DNA of 61,378 nt from an uncultured Alphaproteobacteria bacterium (GTDB taxonomy: Bacteria > Pseudomonadota > Alphaproteobacteria > HIMB59 > GCA-002718135), in contig CACEMR010000008.1 in the NCBI GenBank assembly GCA_902560725.1, positions 1 through 61,378 of the forward strand, written 5' to 3'. This document shows, piece after piece, positions 9,095 through 16,797 of this stretch (its first letter is position 1; every line of letters starts with the position of its first letter). The position numbers and the translations under genes are program-made. The notes under the pieces are model-generated. The model was not told where the DNA came from, searched no databases, and saw only the letters and a program-made list of their open reading frames with translations.

Positions 9095-9675
9095 AATATT
9101 TTTATTATTAATATACTTCCAATTAATAATACAAAAAATAAAATTGTTAGAATATTAAAGTATTTATCAATAAATATTTTAATTTTTTCTCCAAAAAAAT
9201 AAAGTAATCCTGCAACCAAATAAAATCTTGCTCCTCTTGAAAGAATTGAGCATAAAATAAATATAATAAAGTTTAATTTAAATAGACCACTTGCAATAGT
9301 TATAACCTTAAAAGGGAATGGCGTAAAGCCAGCAATAATAACTATCCAAGCCCCATAGGTATTATAATAATTTTTAAATTCATTTAATGACTCATCTAAA
9401 TGATAAAAATTTACTAAAAAAATCCCAATACTATTAAATAGAAGAAGACCAATTAGGTATCCTAATATTCCTCCAACTACAGAAGATAATGTACATAATG
9501 ATGCATAAATAAAAGCTTTAGCTCTTTTTGCTAAAACCATTGGGATTAAAATTATGTCAGGAGGTATTGGAAAGAAAGAACTTTCTGCGAAAGAAACTAT
9601 ACTAAGAAACCATGGAGCTTCTTTCTTTGATGATTTGTCTAAGGTCCAATTATAAAGTTTTCGAAATATCATCAT
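9091..9675 (-). CDS. yqaA: YqaA-family VTT-domain (DedA-like) membrane protein
   Basis: A 194-residue polytopic membrane protein of the SNARE-associated/VTT (DedA) superfamily, YqaA branch. Recognisable features are the early ESSFFPIPPDIILIPMVLA segment (re-entrant loop) and the later GFTPFPFKVITIASG segment, with helices between and after them. DedA-type proteins are linked to membrane lipid or undecaprenyl-phosphate handling; the role of this branch is not established. The gene starts 14 bases after the 3' end of the tRNA-Leu on the same strand and overlaps dsbB by four bases. Confidence 0.8.
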   Translation of the reverse strand: MMIFRKLYNWTLDKSSKKEAPWFLSIVSFAESSFFPIPPDIILIPMVLAKRAKAFIYASLCTLSSVVGGILGYLIGLLLFNSIGIFLVNFYHLDESLNEFKNYYNTYGAWIVIIAGFTPFPFKVITIASGLFKLNFIIFILCSILSRGARFYLVAGLLYFFGEKIKIFIDKYFNILTILFFVLLIGSILIIKIL

Positions 9676-9689
9676 TACTTAATTCACTT

Positions 9690-9774
9690 TGGTAGGAGTA
9701 GAGGGAATCGAACCCACACCACCGAAGTGACCGGATTTTGAATCCGGCGCGTCTACCAGTTCCGCCATACTCCC
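9690..9774 (-). tRNA. tRNA-Leu (anticodon CAA)
   Basis: The reverse strand gives an 85-nucleotide cloverleaf. The 7-bp acceptor stem starts GGGAGTA and pairs with TACTCCT (closing G-U pair). The D arm is GGCGGAACTGGTAGACGC. The anticodon stem CGGAT/ATCCG holds loop TTCAAAA with anticodon CAA, there is a long class II variable arm, and the T loop is GGTTCGATTCC. The 3' CCA is encoded. The anticodon and long variable arm identify leucine, reading UUG. Confidence 0.95.
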
Positions 9775-9984
9775 AGTTTATTTTTCGCAGTAATACTAGG
9801 TTTTTAATCTTAAGTCTATGAGCATATTTTAAGAAATTGAATTCGAAAAGCGTTGTAAAAGCGTCGCAATTATTTTGGTTAATTTGAGTAAAAAATTTTA
9901 TGATAATCATAATTATCCTGCTGCCAAACACGGAGATTGTTAAGTGTTCTGGTATTCCTGAATTATTTTTGTTAAGAAATACTA
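9775..9984. other. Intergenic stretch between tRNA-Leu and frameshifted secreted-protein gene
   Basis: This stretch holds the start side of the tRNA-Leu (its promoter should lie here on the minus strand) and the first copy of an imperfect repeat at 9789-9823. I see no convincing coding sequence: the reverse-strand reading frame crossing this area runs through the tRNA. With the interval 10275-10453 it frames a small, poorly packed patch that is unusual in this otherwise tightly packed window. Confidence 0.5.
9789..9823 (+). repeat. Imperfect direct repeat, copy A
   Basis: The block begins AGTAATACTAGGTTTTTAAT and ends TTAAGTCTATGAG. It aligns over about 35 bases with copy B at 10316-10350 (AGTATTACTCGGTTTTAAGA ... 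CTAAGTCTATTAAG) with a few mismatches and one or two single-base gaps. Copy A lies about 160 bases upstream of a gene for a small exported protein, and copy B about 100 bases upstream of another. It could be a duplicated regulatory segment or a scar of a duplication; its function is unknown. Confidence 0.45.
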
Positions 9985-10274
9985 ATGAGAAAGCTACTTT
10001 TTATTATTGTATTATTTTTTCCAATAAGTGTACTTGCAGAAGAAAAGTGTAATCTTATTGAAGAAATATTTACAGACAAATGTAAAGTAGAAAAACTAGG
10101 GGGGGGTTTACCATTGTTGAAGAGCCAAAACCAAATCAAAGAATTTTTGCTAATTGTAAAATTGCTAACGTCAAAGAAAATATGACAAAAAATGCTGTTT
10201 TTGGAATCGTTAATGCATGTAGAGAAAAAGCTAAAGACCCTTCTATTATTGATTGGATAAGGTATGGTTGGTAA
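9985..10274 (+). pseudogene. Small exported hypothetical protein, frameshifted at a G8 tract
   Basis: The first frame encodes a signal peptide (MRKLLFIIVLFFPISVLAEE) and reaches a run of eight G residues at 10099-10106, after which it continues in an improbable frame to a stop at 10185. Adding one G (or removing two) joins it to a frame that reads FTIVEEPKPNQRIFANCKIA and continues with NACREKAKDPS to a stop at 10272-10274, ending DWIRYGW. The restored protein would be about 96 residues, periplasmic, with four cysteines in the mature part. The composition on both sides looks coding, so the gene is either inactivated, phase-variable through the G tract, or affected by a sequencing error. No family is recognised. 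Confidence 0.7.
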
Positions 10275-10453
10275 ATGCCAATAACTAGAAAAGACACGAT
10301 CCTTAAATTTTTCTAAGTATTACTCGGTTTTAAGAGCTAAGTCTATTAAGTTATAGGTCATTTTTAGAATGATAGGGAATCTAATAGGAATCTAAAATTC
10401 TATAAAAATATAGTTCCATTCAATAAGAGATTTTTATATTATCTTTTAAAGAT
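10275..10453. other. Intergenic stretch upstream of exported hypothetical protein
   Basis: A+T-rich stretch of about 180 bases holding copy B of the repeat near its start. No open frame or hairpin with a T tract stands out. It presumably carries the promoter of the gene at 10454. Confidence 0.4.
10316..10350 (+). repeat. Imperfect direct repeat, copy B
   Basis: Second copy of the element described at 9789-9823, in the same orientation, 527 bases downstream. The best conserved parts are AGTA-TACT-GGTTTT at the left and TAAGTCTAT at the right. The two copies bracket the frameshifted small gene. Confidence 0.45.
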
Positions 10454-11137
10454 ATGTATTTAAAATTTATATTTATAATATTGTTTTTTATCACTTCAAA
10501 ACTGATGGCTGAAGATACTCTCCAAAGTAACTTTGCAAACTTAAAAAAACTATTAGATAGTAAAACTATTACAATAGAGCAGTTTAATAATGGTATAGAT
10601 AAATTGTTAACTACCTCTGAAGAATATGAAAGTTTAAAAGAATTATTCAAAAACAATGTTATTAACGAAAAAGATTACTTAGATATTTTGGAAAATTTAA
10701 TTTTTGAAGCTGAAGACTTAGTTGAAAAGAGTAATATAGTTTCAGATCAAAAATCTAAAGAAATAACTAAAGAAATTGAATTATCATTAATAATTACCCA
10801 GGTTGGACAGAAAGTTCCCTTATCATTAAATGCAAAAGTTGATAGCGAAGAAATATTATCATTATTGATAAATGAAAACAAAGTTGAAGAAATCATTATA
10901 AAAGAAAATTCAAATAATTTCTTTAGCAATGATAATATTAAATCATTTAAAAATCTTAAGATAAATTTTAATAATCAGAAAAAATTGAAAGGTAAAGGTA
11001 GAATTGCTGTAAAATCTTTTGCTGACGCGAATTTAGTTATGTGGTGGGATATAGATCTTTCGAATGAAAATCCAACAGGTGAAATTGTTATTGAAATTCC
11101 AGGGAAGGGGCCTCAAATAAAATTAAAACCAAACTAG
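10454..11137 (+). CDS. Exported hypothetical protein with two SHOCT-like helical motifs
   Basis: A 227-residue protein with a signal peptide (about residues 1-19, cleavage after LMA). Two consecutive short motifs, LKKLLDSKTITIEQFNNGID (about 30-49) and LKELFKNNVINEKDYLDIL (about 60-78), resemble the SHOCT helical motif (hydrophobic helix, turn, I-T-x-x-x-[FY] helix). The C-terminal half is hydrophilic and beta-rich, ending IVIEIPGKGPQIKLKPN. I do not recognise an overall family. It sits alone between a frameshifted exported-protein gene and an exported rhodanese. Confidence 0.65.
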   Translation: MYLKFIFIILFFITSKLMAEDTLQSNFANLKKLLDSKTITIEQFNNGIDKLLTTSEEYESLKELFKNNVINEKDYLDILENLIFEAEDLVEKSNIVSDQKSKEITKEIELSLIITQVGQKVPLSLNAKVDSEEILSLLINENKVEEIIIKENSNNFFSNDNIKSFKNLKINFNNQKKLKGKGRIAVKSFADANLVMWWDIDLSNENPTGEIVIEIPGKGPQIKLKPN

Positions 11138-11198
11138 AAATAAATTCATATTGATTCATATTTGATTCAGTAGTATTTTTTAATAAAGTAAAAATATA

Positions 11199-11615
11199 AT
11201 GTTAATTAGATTTTGTATAAAATTTTTAGTTTGTTTTTTATCTGTAAAATTTGCATTTGCAGATATTATCAATGTAAATAATGAGCAAATTAAAGAATTA
11301 TTAAAAAATAATATTCCAATTGTGGACATAAGAAGAAGTTCTGAATGGGACCAAACTGGAGTTGTTCCAAAAAGCATTCTGCTAACTTTTTTTGATAAAG
11401 AGGGAAATTATAATTATGATGAATGGTATGAAAAATTGCGTTTAGAAATAGATGAACGTAAACCAATAATCTTAATTTGCAGAACTGGAAGAAGAACTGC
11501 GATAATTGCCAAAATGATGGAAATTAAAAAATTTGATAATATTATTTATAATTCAAAAAGTGGAATAACCTCTTGGATTGATGAAAAATTAATAACCATT
11601 AAACCTCAGTATTAA
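11199..11615 (+). CDS. Exported rhodanese-domain protein
   Basis: A 138-residue protein with an N-terminal hydrophobic signal (about residues 1-21, ending FAFA) and one rhodanese domain. The DIR motif is at 43-45, and the active-site loop ICRTGRRT carries the persulfide cysteine C94. The predicted site of action is the periplasm, where such proteins handle sulfur transfer or bind small thiols. It lies next to, but convergent with, the DMT transporter gene. Confidence 0.82.
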   Translation: MLIRFCIKFLVCFLSVKFAFADIINVNNEQIKELLKNNIPIVDIRRSSEWDQTGVVPKSILLTFFDKEGNYNYDEWYEKLRLEIDERKPIILICRTGRRTAIIAKMMEIKKFDNIIYNSKSGITSWIDEKLITIKPQY

Positions 11616-11621
11616 TTTTTT

Positions 11622-12491
11622 CTATTTATTTCGATTATAAACGGCAATTGAGCCTGAAACTATTATTACAAAAATTCCTAAAATAGACAAATTGCTAATT
11701 TTTTCAGAAAAGAATATAATTCCATATAAAGTACCCCATAATATTTGTAAGAAAATAAAAGGACTTATTACGCTGCTATATTTACCAGCAATATGATAGG
11801 CTGCAGTAAAAGCCCAAGCAGAAATCATTACTGTAATTCCAGAACTAGTAAAAAGTAAAAATTCTTTTCCCGAGGGAATTATTGGGTCTGTAAAAAAAAA
11901 TAAAAAAGAAATAATAATAGGAGGAAGGAACCCATAAAAAGTAAAACCATATGTTGTGGCCATGTATGAATATTTATGCACTGCTGTAAAACTTAGAGCA
12001 TTAGTTATGGCAACCAATAATACAAGAAATATATAAACATTTATAGGCGCATTGGTAGGTTGCAAAACTATTATAACACCAATAAAGCCTATAATAATCG
12101 CAATCCAGCTTATATAATTAAGTTTTTCATTTAAAATAAATTTTGCTAAAATTATAAGAAAGAAAGGAGTTGTCATTAGCAAAGTAGTAAAAATATTTAT
12201 AGGAATATACTTTAATGAATAAAATATAATTGGTGTAATAAAAGCAAAATGAAAACCTCTTATTATAGGTAAAAAATAATATTGCTTTTTTTTTAATATA
12301 ATGTGTTTTTTAATACCACCTTGAAACTTTAAAAATATAAGTAAAATTATAAGTGATGTAGTGAGACCTATAGAATAATAATGATACCAATTATAATTAT
12401 TAAGACTTATAAATTTAGTAATTGTGTCAAAAGTAGATCCAGTAAACCCATTAAGACAAATTAATAAAATACCCAATAATAAAATTTTCAT
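11622..12491 (-). CDS. EamA/DMT-family transporter
   Basis: A 289-residue integral membrane protein with ten predicted helices arranged as two five-helix EamA repeats. The end of repeat one (AKFILNEKLNYISWIAIIIG) and of repeat two (IIFFSEKISNLSILGIFVII) carry the typical NEK/SEK signature before the last helix of each half. Family members export amino acids, nucleobases or other metabolites. Context (next to SufE and gal genes) does not reveal the substrate. Confidence 0.82.
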   Translation of the reverse strand: MKILLLGILLICLNGFTGSTFDTITKFISLNNYNWYHYYSIGLTTSLIILLIFLKFQGGIKKHIILKKKQYYFLPIIRGFHFAFITPIIFYSLKYIPINIFTTLLMTTPFFLIILAKFILNEKLNYISWIAIIIGFIGVIIVLQPTNAPINVYIFLVLLVAITNALSFTAVHKYSYMATTYGFTFYGFLPPIIISFLFFFTDPIIPSGKEFLLFTSSGITVMISAWAFTAAYHIAGKYSSVISPFIFLQILWGTLYGIIFFSEKISNLSILGIFVIIVSGSIAVYNRNK

Positions 12492-12527
12492 TTTACCTAT
12501 AATTTAAAAATACTCTGATATAAATTT

Positions 12528-12941
12528 TTAAGAATAAGAATTTGCATATTCTTTTATTTTCTCTAACATAGAATATACCCCATTTCTTCTTCCAGGAGTC
12601 AAAAGAGTTTCCAGTTTTAAATTATTTAGAAGTGAAAAATCAGAGTTTTGTATTTCCTCTGGACTCCTATCTCCATATATATCGCATAAAATTGTGACCA
12701 TGCCTTTTGATATAAATGCATCAGAATCATAATAAAAAGATAACTTACCTTCATCTACCTTAGGTACCAACCAAACTTGAGCTTGGCAACCTGACACTTT
12801 AAAAGAATCATTTCTGTATTCTTCAGGAAATGTTCTTGCATTTTTTGCTTGATCAATTAAGAATTTATATTTCTCCATTCCATCATCAAACAAATCAAGG
12901 CTTTCTTTGTAATAGTTAATTTTCTCTTCGATAGTTTTCAT
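12528..12941 (-). CDS. sufE: SufE-family cysteine desulfurase activator
   Basis: A 137-residue cytoplasmic protein. The sulfur-accepting cysteine is C52 in the motif VSGCQAQVWL, followed by the conserved FYYDSDAFISKGMV segment. SufE takes a persulfide from the SufS desulfurase and stimulates Fe-S cluster assembly. The start overlaps the galT stop by four bases, so its expression appears coupled to the galactose genes; no other suf gene is in the window. Confidence 0.85.
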   Translation of the reverse strand: MKTIEEKINYYKESLDLFDDGMEKYKFLIDQAKNARTFPEEYRNDSFKVSGCQAQVWLVPKVDEGKLSFYYDSDAFISKGMVTILCDIYGDRSPEEIQNSDFSLLNNLKLETLLTPGRRNGVYSMLEKIKEYANSYS

Positions 12942-13987
12942 GACATATATTTTCTTAAAACTTTTGCTGATTCTTCAGGTAGCACGTCCATTATGAAAAC
13001 CCCAGCCATTGATTCAGAACCAGCTAATATTTTTGGTTTATCACCATGTCTTAAAGGCGGATAAAATTCAACGTGAAAATGAAAATTATTATCATCAAAA
13101 CTTGGTGAGGCATGTAATCCCATTATATATGGACATCTCTTATTAAGGAAAGAATCATAACCATTGACAACTTTTTGAATACATTTTGAAAAATCTTCAA
13201 TTTGACTATCGTTAAATTTCCAAGGACCCTCAATTTGATTTCTTGGTATTATCCATACTTCATATGCATATCTAGCAAAAGGTGGCACAGCAGCAACAAA
13301 ATGTTCGTTTTGATATACATAATATTTTTCTTCTAATTCATTCATAATTTTTGTTAAAAAATTTTCTTTTTTAAATGCTCTAATCTCTGTTTCAATAACA
13401 GGAGGAATAAATGGATATGCATAAATTTGTCCATGTGGATGGTGCAGAGTTACACCGCATTCCTCACCTCTATTTTCAAAAGGAAGTACATATTTGACAT
13501 CTGGATTTTTCTGTAATTCTTTGTATCTATCTATCCAAACTTTAGTTAATAACTCTATTCTCTCCACTGGCATTTCAGAAACAGTACCAAGATGATCTGG
13601 AGAATATACAACAACTTCACATTCACCTTTCGAGGATTTAGTTAAAACTTTCTCTAAAAATATATTTTCTCCCATTGAGTTAAAACTTGCCCATCGATTA
13701 GGAAAGACTGCAACTTCAAAGGTTGAAAAAGGTATCTCTGTTGGATAGTTTAAATTTCCTCCTGGACATAATGGACAATATTCTTTTGGTGGGAATGATG
13801 TTCTATCTTTTCTACCTGCCGAGTATGTAACCCATTCTTCTCTTGAAGGATTCCATCTCATATGAGGTTTTGGAATATCACTTACATCAAGTTCTTGGCT
13901 AGCAGACTCTTTATGTTCTTTATAACCATATAATAGAAGTTCTTTGTTATCATTTCTAACAAAAGTTCTTTTAAGAATTTGACGCAT
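12938..13987 (-). CDS. galT: Galactose-1-phosphate uridylyltransferase
   Basis: A 349-residue Leloir-pathway enzyme exchanging UMP between UDP-glucose and galactose-1-phosphate. The nucleophilic histidine is in the H-P-H motif at 183-185 (TLHHPHGQIYAYPF). A CPLCPGG zinc motif is at 71-77, and HFHVEFYPP near the C-terminus is the second metal/His cluster. It overlaps the end of galE by 17 bases and sufE by four. No galactokinase is seen beside it, so the pathway may instead serve UDP-sugar supply for the cell surface. Confidence 0.9.
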   Translation of the reverse strand: MRQILKRTFVRNDNKELLLYGYKEHKESASQELDVSDIPKPHMRWNPSREEWVTYSAGRKDRTSFPPKEYCPLCPGGNLNYPTEIPFSTFEVAVFPNRWASFNSMGENIFLEKVLTKSSKGECEVVVYSPDHLGTVSEMPVERIELLTKVWIDRYKELQKNPDVKYVLPFENRGEECGVTLHHPHGQIYAYPFIPPVIETEIRAFKKENFLTKIMNELEEKYYVYQNEHFVAAVPPFARYAYEVWIIPRNQIEGPWKFNDSQIEDFSKCIQKVVNGYDSFLNKRCPYIMGLHASPSFDDNNFHFHVEFYPPLRHGDKPKILAGSESMAGVFIMDVLPEESAKVLRKYMS

Positions 13988-14954
13988 TAATTTTTTTTTC
14001 CCATTTAATTGATGAATTAATAATTTCGTTTAGATCATTGTATTTTGGCTTCCAGTCAATATGATTTAGTATTTTTGAAGTATTTGCGATTAATTTTTCT
14101 ACATCCCCACTTCTTCTATTAGAGAATCTAAAAATAACTTTATTTTGATAAATTTTGTTTGCAGTATTTACAACATCTAACACACTATAACCATTTCCAT
14201 AACCACAATTAAACAAATTAGACTTTGACTTTTCTAATAAATATTTTGCTACCTCTAAATGTATATCAGCAAGATCGGAAACATGAATATAATCTCTTAT
14301 AGCAGTTCCATCAGGTGTGTCATAATCATTCCCATAGATTTCAATATGATCTCTTTTACCTACGACAACTTCCGATAATATTTTAATTAAATGAGTAGAG
14401 TGTTTAGATATTTGTCCTGAACGTAAATTTTTATCTGCACCAGCTACATTAAAGTATCGTAAAATTATAAATTTAAAGTCATCTTGATTTTTTAGTAAAA
14501 ATTTTTCAGTCTTAATTTTAGATTCTGCATATGGATTTTGTGGATTTAAATTTGTATCTTCATCTATTAGTTTATTTCCAATTACTGAACCATAAGCTGC
14601 TGCAGTAGAAGAAAATACTATTTTGTTTAAACCATTTTTTTTGCAAATATTAAAAAGTTTGATTGCATTATTAGTATTGTTTTCAAAATACTTTTCGGGA
14701 TTTTGCACTGACTCTTCAACTTGTATAAAACCTGCGAAATGCATAAGTAAATCTAATTTATTTGATTGAATAAGATCAGAAATTACTTTTTCATCATTTA
14801 TATTACAATTCGTGAATTTAGCATTTTTAGGAATTAGTTTTTCATTCCCAGTCGATAAGTCATCAATAATATGAACATAATGACCAGAGTCCAATAATGA
14901 AAGTGCAGCATGACTACCTATATAACCAGCCCCACCTGTTAGTAAAACATTCAT
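13971..14954 (-). CDS. galE: UDP-glucose 4-epimerase
   Basis: A 327-residue extended SDR. The NAD-binding GGAGYIGS is at residues 7-14, the catalytic Ser/Thr is in FSSTAAAYG near 117, and Y142-x-x-x-K146 is in PYAESKIK. The RYFNVAGAD motif and the RDYIHVSDLA segment are typical of bacterial GalE. It interconverts UDP-glucose and UDP-galactose in the cytoplasm. First gene of a galE-galT-sufE minus-strand operon. Confidence 0.92.
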   Translation of the reverse strand: MNVLLTGGAGYIGSHAALSLLDSGHYVHIIDDLSTGNEKLIPKNAKFTNCNINDEKVISDLIQSNKLDLLMHFAGFIQVEESVQNPEKYFENNTNNAIKLFNICKKNGLNKIVFSSTAAAYGSVIGNKLIDEDTNLNPQNPYAESKIKTEKFLLKNQDDFKFIILRYFNVAGADKNLRSGQISKHSTHLIKILSEVVVGKRDHIEIYGNDYDTPDGTAIRDYIHVSDLADIHLEVAKYLLEKSKSNLFNCGYGNGYSVLDVVNTANKIYQNKVIFRFSNRRSGDVEKLIANTSKILNHIDWKPKYNDLNEIINSSIKWEKKINASNS

Positions 14955-15043
14955 TTCTTTGTTTTAAATTATTATTTAACTATTTAAATATGTATTAATA
15001 AATAATAGTTTTATCATGAAAAATAATATGCTAATTATTAATT

Positions 15044-15886
15044 ATGGAACTTATTGATACACACCAACACCTGATGTACCGAGATCAACTAGGATATAGT
15101 TGGGCAAATGAATTTCCTCCTATTGATAAAGGTAATTTTACTCTAGAAAATTATAAAGAACTAACAAAAGGTTTTGATATCAAAGGAACATTATTCATGG
15201 AAACAGGAGTAGATGACTCTGATTACAAAAAAGAAGCTAAATTTATAAAATCTATTATGGATCAACCTGATAGCAATATGAAGGGTTTAATTCTGTCAAT
15301 AAGACCAGAAGAGGAAACTGGTTTTGATGAGTGGCTGGAAGAAACTATTGCGATGAACGTAGTTGGATACAGAAGAATACTTCACGTTATGCCAGATGAA
15401 CTCTCTCAAACAACCGTATTTAGAAATAATGTAAAAAAAATTGGAGCAGCAGGAAAGCCGTTTGATATTTGTTATTTGCCAACACAATTAAAAATTGCTG
15501 CAGAATTTGCAAAAGAATGCGATCAAATGGACCTTGTGCTAAATCATTGTGGAGTTCCACCAATTGCATCTGGAGAAATTGATGAATGGGGTAAAGATAT
15601 AAAGTCTCTATCTGAGTTATCTAATGTTACTTGCAAACTTTCGGGTTTAATGGCTTATTGCGCACCAGGGACATCTTCATATGAAACAATTAAGCCATAT
15701 GTTGACCATGCTTTAGAATGTTTTGGACCTGATAGAATGGTATGGGGAAGTGATTATCCAGTAGTCAATGCTGCTAAAGGAATTCAAGAATGGTTAAAGG
15801 TTACTAACCAAATCTTAGGCAATCTATCTTCTGATGAAGCAACAAAAATTGCTAGTGCAAACGCTGAGAGAATTTATAATATTTAA
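15044..15886 (+). CDS. Amidohydrolase-family sugar lactonase-like protein
   Basis: A 280-residue TIM-barrel metal hydrolase of the Amidohydro_2 (COG3618) family. DTHQHL at residues 4-9 supplies the HxH ligands, NHCGVPP the middle His, and WGSDYPVV the Asp. The family includes L-fuconolactonase and L-rhamnono-lactonase, and such proteins often sit with sugar dehydrogenases and enolase-superfamily dehydratases, as here. The substrate is inferred to be a sugar lactone. A second member is encoded at 54604. Confidence 0.78.
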   Translation: MELIDTHQHLMYRDQLGYSWANEFPPIDKGNFTLENYKELTKGFDIKGTLFMETGVDDSDYKKEAKFIKSIMDQPDSNMKGLILSIRPEEETGFDEWLEETIAMNVVGYRRILHVMPDELSQTTVFRNNVKKIGAAGKPFDICYLPTQLKIAAEFAKECDQMDLVLNHCGVPPIASGEIDEWGKDIKSLSELSNVTCKLSGLMAYCAPGTSSYETIKPYVDHALECFGPDRMVWGSDYPVVNAAKGIQEWLKVTNQILGNLSSDEATKIASANAERIYNI

Positions 15887-15930
15887 ATTATAACTTCAAA
15901 AAGTATATATCAAACATATATTTACAATTA

Positions 15931-16386
15931 ATGAAGCTTTTATTTATAATTATACTTTTATTGTTTTCAAATCTCTCTTTGTCTGCTGATACAGAAAAAT
16001 TAATCAACAAAGCTATAATTTGTAAAGAAATTAATAATAATTTTAAATCAATGTATGGTTTTAATTTTATTGATGAAGATTCTGTTCAAATATTAATAAA
16101 AAACTCAGATACAGTAGACGTGCTTGTAGATAATATTTTACAATATAATACAACTAAGGATATAATTTATATAATAGGTTTGGATAGTAACAATTTGATC
16201 AAATATGGATTTAATATTTTCAGAAATAATTTAAAAGTTTGGGCATTTAATGTAACTGCTTTAGAACCTTTTTTTGATGGTGATCAATGTGAGGTTTTTG
16301 ATAATTTACCTAAAGAATTTAAACCTTTCTTTAAATCTGTTTTTAGAAATGAGATAAAATCTTCATTAAAGATTAAAAAGATTTAA
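15931..16386 (+). CDS. Exported hypothetical protein
   Basis: A 151-residue protein with a clear signal peptide (MKLLFIIILLLFSNLSLSAD). The mature part is mixed alpha/beta with two cysteines (near positions 31 and 119) that could form a disulfide. No family is recognised. It follows the amidohydrolase gene by 44 bases on the same strand and is convergent with another exported hypothetical at 16394. Confidence 0.6.
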   Translation: MKLLFIIILLLFSNLSLSADTEKLINKAIICKEINNNFKSMYGFNFIDEDSVQILIKNSDTVDVLVDNILQYNTTKDIIYIIGLDSNNLIKYGFNIFRNNLKVWAFNVTALEPFFDGDQCEVFDNLPKEFKPFFKSVFRNEIKSSLKIKKI

Positions 16387-16393
16387 ATATAAT

Positions 16394-16795
16394 TTACGAA
16401 CAGTTATAATTTACAGGTCTTACAAATTGTTTTTTTAAATTAGCCCTTAGGTCATTTAACTGTAATTTAAAATATAAACCATTTCTTATGTCCTCATTTG
16501 ATAAAGTTTTTTTATATCCTTTACGTCCTATTTCTATAAATTCTAAATTCTGATTGTTTGAAATTAATTCAAAATCATCAACGACACTATTATCATTCCA
16601 AATATAATCAATTAAATTATTTGTTTTTGAATTATAGGTCAATTGAATCCTTTTAGGAGCAGACATTTCCAGTGGAGAAATGTTTTTTATACTAGAACTT
16701 AAAATAATATTACATTCATATTTTTTAACATGATTTGAAGCATAACTATAATTATTAAAAGAAATCAAAAGTAAAAATAAGAAAAATATTTTCAT
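16394..16795 (-). CDS. Exported hypothetical protein
   Basis: A 133-residue protein with a signal peptide (about residues 1-19, ending YSYA) and a beta-rich mature part with two cysteines, one early (near 28) and one two residues from the end (NYNCS). It starts two bases after the dehydratase stop and is therefore the last gene of the polyamine-type transporter/SDR/dehydratase operon. No family is recognised. Confidence 0.6.
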   Translation of the reverse strand: MKIFFLFLLLISFNNYSYASNHVKKYECNIILSSSIKNISPLEMSAPKRIQLTYNSKTNNLIDYIWNDNSVVDDFELISNNQNLEFIEIGRKGYKKTLSNEDIRNGLYFKLQLNDLRANLKKQFVRPVNYNCS

Positions 16796-16797
16796 TT

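Noticed and set aside
9650-9931. Reverse-strand open frame of 93 codons
   Set aside because: It runs through the whole tRNA-Leu gene and its composition is not protein-like outside it.
9690-10350. Integrated element with tRNA-Leu as attachment site
   Set aside because: The repeat near the tRNA does not match the tRNA 3' end and there is no integrase; only an imperfect repeat remains.
11140-11180. Short tandem copies of ATTCATATT before the rhodanese gene
   Set aside because: Two or three short A+T-rich copies are expected by chance at this base composition.
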